Below are positions 6,599 through 9,878 of a stretch of DNA of 9,878 bases, one piece after another. The DNA is from Phycisphaerae bacterium. Its GTDB lineage: Bacteria > Planctomycetota > Phycisphaerae > SM23-33. The position numbers and the translations under genes were made by a program. The DNA lies in NCBI GenBank assembly GCA_030754715.1, contig JASLZV010000040.1, positions 1 through 9,878 of the forward strand, in the 5' to 3' direction. Numbering within the stretch: position 1 is the stretch's first letter; each line of letters starts with the position of its first letter. A model generated the notes under the pieces. The model saw only the letters and a program-made list of their open reading frames with translations. It searched no databases and was not told the DNA's origin.

Positions 6599-7645
6599 TC
6601 AGGAGGACTCCTCCGGGCGGAACAGTCCGCCCGTTTCTCTGTCGGTGGGGGGTTTGACGCCAAGATGCTCATACGCCTTTGTGGCAGCCAGACGCCCGCG
6701 GCGCGTGCGCGCCAGCAATCCGATCTGCAGAAGATACGGCTCGACAACATCCACCAGCGTGTCGCTCTCTTCCCCCAGGGTAGCCGCCACGGCTTCGATC
6801 CCGACGGGCCCGCCTTTGAACACCTTCATGATGGTCCGCAGGAACGAACGGTCCAGTTCGTCCAGTCCCAAATCGTCGATGCCTTCGAGCCGCAGGGCGG
6901 CGGTTACGCTTTCGATGGTCAGACGCCCATCGGCCTTGACCTGTGCGTAGTCGCGGCAGCGGCGCAACAGCCTGTTGGCGATTCGCGGCGTGCCGCGCGC
7001 CCGCTTGGCCAGCATCTCCAGGGCCGGCTGGTCGTACTCGATCGGCAGCATGGTCGCGGTCATCCGGCCACGTTCCAGCAGGTCTTCTGCCGACCAGAAG
7101 TTCAGGTGATGGTTGATACCGAATCGCGTCCGAAGCGGCGGGCTGAGCATCCCCGAGCGGGTCGTCGCCCCGATGAGCGTGAACGGCTTGAGCGGCAGGT
7201 TGATCGTGCGGCTGTGCATGCCCGAATCCACCACGAAGTCCACTTTATAATCTTCCATAGCCGGGTAGATGTACTCTTCGACGGCCGGCGAAAGGCGATG
7301 AATCTCGTCGATGAACAACACGTCGCACCGTTCCAGGTTGGTCAGGATACCGATCAGGTCGCCAGGGCGGGTCAGCGCGGGCCCGGAAGTTACGCGGATG
7401 GTGCTGCCCATCTCATGGGCGATTACGTAGGCCAGCGTGGTCTTGCCCAGTCCCGGTGGCCCGTGCAGCAGCACGTGCTCCATTGGCTCGTTGCGATTGC
7501 GGGCGGCCGTGATGGAGATGCGCAACTTCTCCAGCAGTTCACCCATGCCGATGCATTCGTCCAGGTTCTTCGGTCGCAGCGCAATGTTGAACTGCTCATC
7601 CTCCACTCCGATCTGCTCCGGTGATATGATTTTCTCCCTGGCCAC
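6599..7645 (-). CDS. ruvB: Holliday junction branch migration ATPase RuvB
   Basis: RuvB forms hexameric AAA+ rings that pump DNA through the RuvA-bound Holliday junction during recombination and replication fork repair. The 348-residue protein is full length. It shows Walker A GPPGLGKTT at 62-70 (Lys68), Walker B with DEIH at 113-116, and sensor 1 GATTRSG at 159-165. The arginine finger Arg174 is in LRTRFG and sensor 2 is GTPR at 218-221; a winged-helix DNA-binding C-terminus follows. The segment YKVDFVVDSGMHSRTINL at about 133-150 corresponds to the hairpin that contacts RuvA domain III and is of a form I associate with planctomycetes. The start is GTG at 7645, immediately after the ruvA stop. 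GGGAGG, on the minus strand at 7658-7653, lies seven bases upstream within ruvA. This is the last gene of the cysS-ruvC-ruvA-ruvB unit. Confidence 0.97.
   Translation of the reverse strand: MAREKIISPEQIGVEDEQFNIALRPKNLDECIGMGELLEKLRISITAARNRNEPMEHVLLHGPPGLGKTTLAYVIAHEMGSTIRVTSGPALTRPGDLIGILTNLERCDVLFIDEIHRLSPAVEEYIYPAMEDYKVDFVVDSGMHSRTINLPLKPFTLIGATTRSGMLSPPLRTRFGINHHLNFWSAEDLLERGRMTATMLPIEYDQPALEMLAKRARGTPRIANRLLRRCRDYAQVKADGRLTIESVTAALRLEGIDDLGLDELDRSFLRTIMKVFKGGPVGIEAVAATLGEESDTLVDVVEPYLLQIGLLARTRRGRLAATKAYEHLGVKPPTDRETGGLFRPEESS
6614..6633 (+). terminator. Candidate terminator hairpin for the + strand genes, inside the ruvB 3' end
   Basis: CGGGCGGA (6614-6621) and TCCGCCCG (6626-6633) form a perfect eight-base-pair stem with the four-base loop ACAG, followed by TTTCTCT. 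A smaller hairpin (GGAGG-ACT-CCTCC, 6602-6614) lies just before it. The stem is 32 bases after the stop of the small Cys-rich gene and lies within the last codons of ruvB on the other strand. The T tract is short and interrupted, so termination would be weak, and the match could reflect codon choice in ruvB. Confidence 0.35.
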
Positions 7646-8275
7646 TTACGCGCCTCCCGCCTTGAGCCTGTAGGCATGCTGGATGATCTCCTCCGGCGTT
7701 TGCAAATCCGGGTCCGCCGCCAGCACGCGCTCCACCAATGCCATTGCGTCGCTGCGCCGCTCACCTAGTTGCGTCAGCACGGCTAGAGCCTCTGTGCCGG
7801 CTTCGGGGATCTGAGGGACTTCCCTGCCGCCCGGGGCCGTCTTGCCGGCGAATTCTTCCACCTTGCCGTGCAACTGGGCGATAATTGTCTCGGCTGTCCG
7901 CTTGCCGATTTCCGGCAGGGCGATCAGGAAATTGGTGTCTTTGCCTTGGATGGCGGCCGCAATGTCCGCCGGTGACCTGACCAGCGCGCGAAGCGCCTTG
8001 CGAACTCCAATCCCCTTGACGGTGGTGAACACGCTGAAGAAGTCGCGGTCGGTCTCGGTCAGAAACCCCACCAGCCGCGGCGCCATCTGCCCGCGGGCCG
8101 GGTCGCCTTCAATGTGATGAATCGTGTGCAGGACCACCTCCTGCCCCACGCGGCGGGCCAGTCGATCCGTATCGCAGGCGGCCAGCATCACCTCGTACCA
8201 CAGCCCATCGCCGGTGTCGATCAACGCCGCCGCGCCGCGCACCTCTTCCAGCCTGCCGGAAATCCTTGCGATCAT
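7646..8275 (-). CDS. ruvA: Holliday junction DNA-binding protein RuvA
   Basis: RuvA tetramers bind the four-way junction and load RuvB rings. The 209-residue form begins MIARISGRLEEV, the usual RuvA N-terminus (OB-fold, about residues 1-65). Two helix-hairpin-helix motifs follow: FTTVKGIGVRKALRAL at about 83-98 and ALPEIGKRTAETII at about 119-131. Domain III, which binds RuvB, is at about 160-205 (EALAVLTQLGERRSDAMALVERV). A flexible proline- and glycine-rich linker near 145-158 separates the parts, as expected. ATG 8275 is chosen by family fit; an ATG at 8284 would add three residues (MWT). Neither start has a clear ribosome binding site. The stop TAA abuts the GTG of ruvB. Upstream, a repeat-like segment separates this gene from ruvC, which is unusual in an otherwise tight cluster. 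Confidence 0.95.
   Translation of the reverse strand: MIARISGRLEEVRGAAALIDTGDGLWYEVMLAACDTDRLARRVGQEVVLHTIHHIEGDPARGQMAPRLVGFLTETDRDFFSVFTTVKGIGVRKALRALVRSPADIAAAIQGKDTNFLIALPEIGKRTAETIIAQLHGKVEEFAGKTAPGGREVPQIPEAGTEALAVLTQLGERRSDAMALVERVLAADPDLQTPEEIIQHAYRLKAGGA
7653..7658 (-). promoter_or_regulatory. Ribosome binding site for the GTG start of ruvB
   Basis: GGGAGG on the minus strand lies in the last codons of ruvA, seven bases before GTG 7645. It supports initiation at this non-ATG codon, which directly follows the ruvA TAA stop. Confidence 0.6.
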
Positions 8276-8287
8276 CGTCCACACATT

Positions 8288-8437
8288 ACACGGATTTCAC
8301 CAAAAGGGACAACAACAAAAGCCAGGACGCAGCAGAGGGGGTTATTCGGAAAGACTCTAACAGTTCGTCCGATGCGCCGGGATCGTTTTGTTGTCGCTGT
8401 TCATGCTTATTTTGCGTTACTTTGCGTTCATCCGTGT
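8288..8437. repeat. Repeat-like intergenic element between ruvC and ruvA
   Basis: This stretch of about 150 bases is less GC-rich than its surroundings and is bounded by an eight-base perfect inverted repeat, ACACGGAT (8288-8295) and ATCCGTGT (8430-8437). Inside it is a second perfect nine-base inverted pair, ACAACAAAA (8312-8320) and TTTTGTTGT (8386-8394). Near the ruvC end is a tandem pair TTTGCGTTAC / TTTGCGTTCA (8411-8430). On the minus strand the end reads like the 'ACACGGATGAACGCAAAG' motifs that I recall from dispersed intergenic repeats in many bacterial genomes. The last codons of ruvC (His-Gly-stop) fall inside the right arm. No open frame of note lies within. Whether it recurs elsewhere in the genome cannot be seen from this window. 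Confidence 0.5.
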
Positions 8438-8922
8438 CTTTCGGCACATAGGGCGATGGCCAGGGCGTCGGCTACGTCGGGCGGGGCGGGCAGGTGGGGC
8501 AGATTACACAAACTCTGGATGGCCCGTTGGACCTGTTGCTTGGAGGCGTGACCGTTGCCGGTGAGGCTTTTTTTGATCTTGGTGGCTTCCAGGTTTCGCA
8601 CGACGATGCCGGCCTGCTGGGCGGCCAGCAGCACCACACCCCGAACATGTCCCATAAGGATAGCCGTCCGTGGATGCTTGTAATGGGCGTAGAGTTTTTC
8701 GATCCCCATCCGGTCAGGTTTCATCTCCGCCAGTAGGGCGCACAGGTCGGCGTGAATCTGTTCAATCCGCCGGCCCGTATCGGCCTTGGGGTCCGTGCGG
8801 ATCGTGCCGGCCTCCACGATCAGCGGTTCGGCTGAACCGGCAAAAAAATCAACTACCCCGTAGCCGGTGACGTTCAGCCCCGGGTCAATCCCCACCACCC
8901 GACATGTCCGGGAAGTGTTCAT
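8428..8922 (-). CDS. ruvC: Crossover junction endodeoxyribonuclease RuvC
   Basis: RuvC is the dimeric nuclease that cuts Holliday junctions symmetrically on the RuvAB complex. From ATG 8922 the protein has 164 residues, close to the family norm. The four catalytic acidic residues are visible: Asp13 in VVGIDPG, Glu75 in GIEKL, and Asp149 and Asp152 in PPDVADALAIAL. The segment YAHYKHPRTAILMGHVRGVVLLAA after the second motif differs from the enterobacterial form but fits RuvC proteins I associate with planctomycetes. ATG 8922 is preferred over ATG 8940 because GGGAG (minus strand, 8936-8932) lies nine bases before it. cysS ends 32 bases upstream, so co-transcription is likely. The last residues and TGA stop lie inside the repeat-like element that separates ruvC from ruvA. 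Confidence 0.95.
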   Translation of the reverse strand: MNTSRTCRVVGIDPGLNVTGYGVVDFFAGSAEPLIVEAGTIRTDPKADTGRRIEQIHADLCALLAEMKPDRMGIEKLYAHYKHPRTAILMGHVRGVVLLAAQQAGIVVRNLEATKIKKSLTGNGHASKQQVQRAIQSLCNLPHLPAPPDVADALAIALCAERHG

Positions 8923-8954
8923 GGCCGGCCGCTCCCACATCCTCGCCTTGGTGT

Positions 8955-9878
8955 CTAGGCCCCGCCTCTTGTCTTGGGTGTCGAGGCAGCGCGCCAGAAC
9001 GTTTCGGTGGGCGTATCTTCCAGCGTTATCCCCGCCCGCCCCAGTTCCGCCCGGATCTCGTCGGCGCGGGCGAAGTCGTTTGCCTTCCGCGCCGCCCGCC
9101 GTGCTGCAATGACCCGCTCCATCTTTTCCTGGAACGTGGCCTGTCGCCCTTGCCCCTCCCCGTCATTGCGACCGGCTACCTGTTTGAACAGCCTGTCAAC
9201 TGTCTCTTCCGTGTCCGCCGCCAGTTGTTCTTTCATCTTGTCGAAGCCCAAGCCGAGCACTGTGTCCATTTCCAGAATCGTGGCGTAGATTTCGCCGCCG
9301 GGGGTGTCGGCATCTTTCACGGCGCCCCACATAGCCGCAAGGGCCCGAGGCATGTTCAAGTCGTCGGCGACGGCGGCGTGGAATTCCTTGAGATGCCTTT
9401 CAATGGGACGCTCGCGGCCGTTGTATTTGGCTCGCAGATCCAGCACGGCGCGCTTGAGCCGCGTGAATGCGTTGGATGCACCGTCCAGTGCCTCCCACGT
9501 GAAGGCCAACTGCTGGCGGTAATGGGCGTTGAGCAGGAAGTAACGATAGGCCAGCGGGTTTGTGCCCCGTTCAACGAGTCCCTCCAGCGTGAGGAACCCG
9601 CCGCTGGACTTGGACATCTTGGAGTCCTGTCCCGCCTCGTCCGCTGGAAAGGTCAGGAACTCCCCGTGCATCCACCAGTTGGCCCACTGGTGGCCTAGGG
9701 CGGACTCTGCCTGGGCGATCTCGTTGGTGTGATGGACAGCGATGTGGTCCACCCCCCCGCAGTGAATGTCCAGCCTCTCGCCGAGGTACTTGATGGCCAT
9801 GGCCGAGCACTCGAGGTGCCAGGCTGGGAAACCGACACCCCAGGGGCTTTCCCACTCCATCAAGCGCTGGGAGCCCTT
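8955..9878 (-). CDS. cysS: Cysteinyl-tRNA synthetase, C-terminal two thirds (5' end outside window)
   Basis: CysRS charges tRNA-Cys with cysteine using ATP. The frame runs off the window end at 9878, so the N-terminal third with the HIGH motif is missing; about 307 residues remain of a usual 460-500. The visible part starts in the catalytic domain at [19 protein letters not shown]. The cysteine of HLECSAM and His/Glu of HHTNE are the zinc ligands that select cysteine. HCGGVDH is the adjacent conserved loop. The class I KMSKS motif is encoded at 9606-9620. Next come the helical DALR-type anticodon-binding region and the usual C-terminal [22 protein letters not shown] segment. The TTG and ATG codons near 9860 are internal and are not starts. 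The gene heads a unit with ruvC, ruvA and ruvB. Confidence 0.96.
   Translation of the reverse strand, partial: KGSQRLMEWESPWGVGFPAWHLECSAMAIKYLGERLDIHCGGVDHIAVHHTNEIAQAESALGHQWANWWMHGEFLTFPADEAGQDSKMSKSSGGFLTLEGLVERGTNPLAYRYFLLNAHYRQQLAFTWEALDGASNAFTRLKRAVLDLRAKYNGRERPIERHLKEFHAAVADDLNMPRALAAMWGAVKDADTPGGEIYATILEMDTVLGLGFDKMKEQLAADTEETVDRLFKQVAGRNDGEGQGRQATFQEKMERVIAARRAARKANDFARADEIRAELGRAGITLEDTPTETFWRAASTPKTRGGA

Noticed and set aside
6665..7624. Long open frame of 319 codons on the + strand
   Set aside because: It is antisense to ruvB, whose AAA+ motifs are unmistakable. The frame is an artefact of GC-rich codon use and its translation shows no recognisable motif.
8904..9698. Open frame of 264 codons on the + strand
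   Set aside because: It is antisense to cysS and the start of ruvC, both secure. No ribosome binding site or domain is visible.

Overview
The window looks like a chromosomal housekeeping region from a GC-rich bacterium. It carries the tail of a division and cell wall (dcw) cluster, a cysS-ruvC-ruvA-ruvB cluster, and a few less characterised genes between them. My best guess for the source is a planctomycete, possibly of the Phycisphaerae type. This is an inference from three things: the flavour of the RuvB and RuvC sequences, an FtsQ-like gene after ddl with no ftsA or ftsZ following it, and a DUF6485-type cysteine-rich miniprotein. No rRNA, tRNA, CRISPR array, transposase or phage gene is visible.

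Left part (1-4236, + strand): the 3' end of murC, then murB, ddl, an FtsQ-like single-pass membrane protein and a six-helix membrane protein of unknown function. The genes overlap or lie within about 35 bases of each other, so they probably form one transcription unit. MurC and MurB make UDP-MurNAc-L-Ala from UDP-GlcNAc-enolpyruvate. Ddl makes the D-Ala-D-Ala that is later added to the stem peptide. The FtsQ-like protein would link wall synthesis to the division site. In classical clusters ftsA and ftsZ come next; here the six-helix protein takes that place.

Middle (4237-6598, + strand): a 171-base gap with a good sigma70-type promoter candidate leads to a 623-residue exported protein. It has a transglutaminase-like Cys-His-Asp triad and a helical, TPR-like C-terminal part. 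A 65-residue protein with nine cysteines (DUF6485-like) follows. It converges on ruvB with only 17 bases between the stop codons.

Right part (6599-9878, - strand): in transcription order, the 3' two thirds of cysS, then ruvC, ruvA and ruvB. RuvAB is the Holliday junction branch migration motor and RuvC the resolvase. ruvA and ruvB abut exactly (TAA then GTG). ruvC and ruvA are separated by about 150 bases of AT-richer sequence with nested inverted repeats and a short tandem repeat. It resembles a dispersed intergenic element and supplies the last codons and stop of ruvC.

I found no convincing new multi-gene system. The points most worth a second look are the FtsQ-like/six-helix pair in the ftsA-ftsZ position, the ruvC-ruvA intergenic element, and the exported transglutaminase-like protein.
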